Assembly: GCA_037441445.1 (NCBI GenBank)
Contig: JBBISE010000023.1
Location: forward strand, 1 to 32,764
From: JAAYQU01 sp037441445
GTDB taxonomy: Bacteria > Bacteroidota > Bacteroidia > Bacteroidales > Salinivirgaceae
Length of the DNA stretch: 32,764 nt
Direction: 5' to 3'
Position numbers and translations under genes: made by a program. This document shows positions 32,747 through 32,764 of the stretch, one piece after another. Each line of letters opens with the position of its first letter. The stretch's first letter is position 1. The notes under the pieces are model-generated. The model searched no databases and was not told the origin of the DNA. It saw only the letters and a program-made list of their open reading frames with translations.

Positions 32747-32764
32747 AAGTTCCATATGGCCGTA
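32729..32764 (+). CDS. Possible start of a gene running off the window
   Basis: An ATG at 32729 opens a frame that stays open to the last base (MIKVGMKFHMAV). Twelve codons are too few to judge, and the ATG lies within the inverted repeat. An upstream ATG at 32670 stops after 20 codons and is not its start. Listed only because it is cut by the edge. Confidence 0.18.
   Translation, partial: MIKVGMKFHMAV

Overview
The window looks like chromosomal DNA from a member of the Bacteroidota. The supporting evidence is: a large surface protein with a type IX secretion (T9SS) C-terminal sorting domain; a small protein with a PID-CTERM-like tail; a DUF5683 protein behind parAB; a viroplasmin-type RNase H; and several promoter elements that fit the Bacteroidota -7 consensus TAnnTTTG (one also has TTG at a 19-base spacing). 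Start codons lack strong Shine-Dalgarno sequences. An order such as Marinilabiliales is only a guess. I see no tRNA, rRNA, insertion sequence, prophage or CRISPR array.

Layout. (1) 77-532 (+): yqeY, convergent with a minus-strand four-gene cassette (4483 down to 705): a lysine 2,3-aminomutase-type radical SAM enzyme, two different D-Ala-D-Ala-ligase-like ATP-grasp enzymes and a GNAT acetyltransferase. This is the best candidate for an undescribed pathway, probably making an acylated or peptide-linked beta-amino acid. (2) 4762-5523 (-): a family 2 glycosyltransferase. (3) 5789-16456 (+): parA, parB, a duplicated DUF5683 membrane protein, the lytic transglycosylase mltD, two SGNH hydrolase-like exported proteins, an MBOAT acyltransferase, an atypical SDR protein and a MATE exporter. 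The mltD-SGNH-SGNH-MBOAT run suggests O-acylation of the cell wall or another envelope polymer.

(4) 16475-23799 (-): RNase H-pabA-pabB (para-aminobenzoate arm of folate synthesis), a bifunctional nuclease with its adjoining concentrative nucleoside transporter, and a double-Cache sensor histidine kinase with a clear own promoter. (5) 24022-28119 (+): a tight run of a ROK sugar kinase, the three AmmeMemoRadiSam genes (AMMECR1-like, radical SAM, MEMO-like; function unknown) and the tRNA methyltransferase trmN6. (6) 28123-32573 (-): the PID-CTERM-like small protein, the 1112-residue T9SS surface protein with three tandem repeats of about 117 residues, and a ferredoxin-NADP reductase-like flavoprotein. 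The last 190 bases hold an imperfect 12-base inverted repeat and perhaps the start of another gene.

No gene is visibly broken. Several N-termini are set here downstream of the longest possible start, because the longer versions would run through a promoter or into a neighbouring gene, or would begin with a weak codon.
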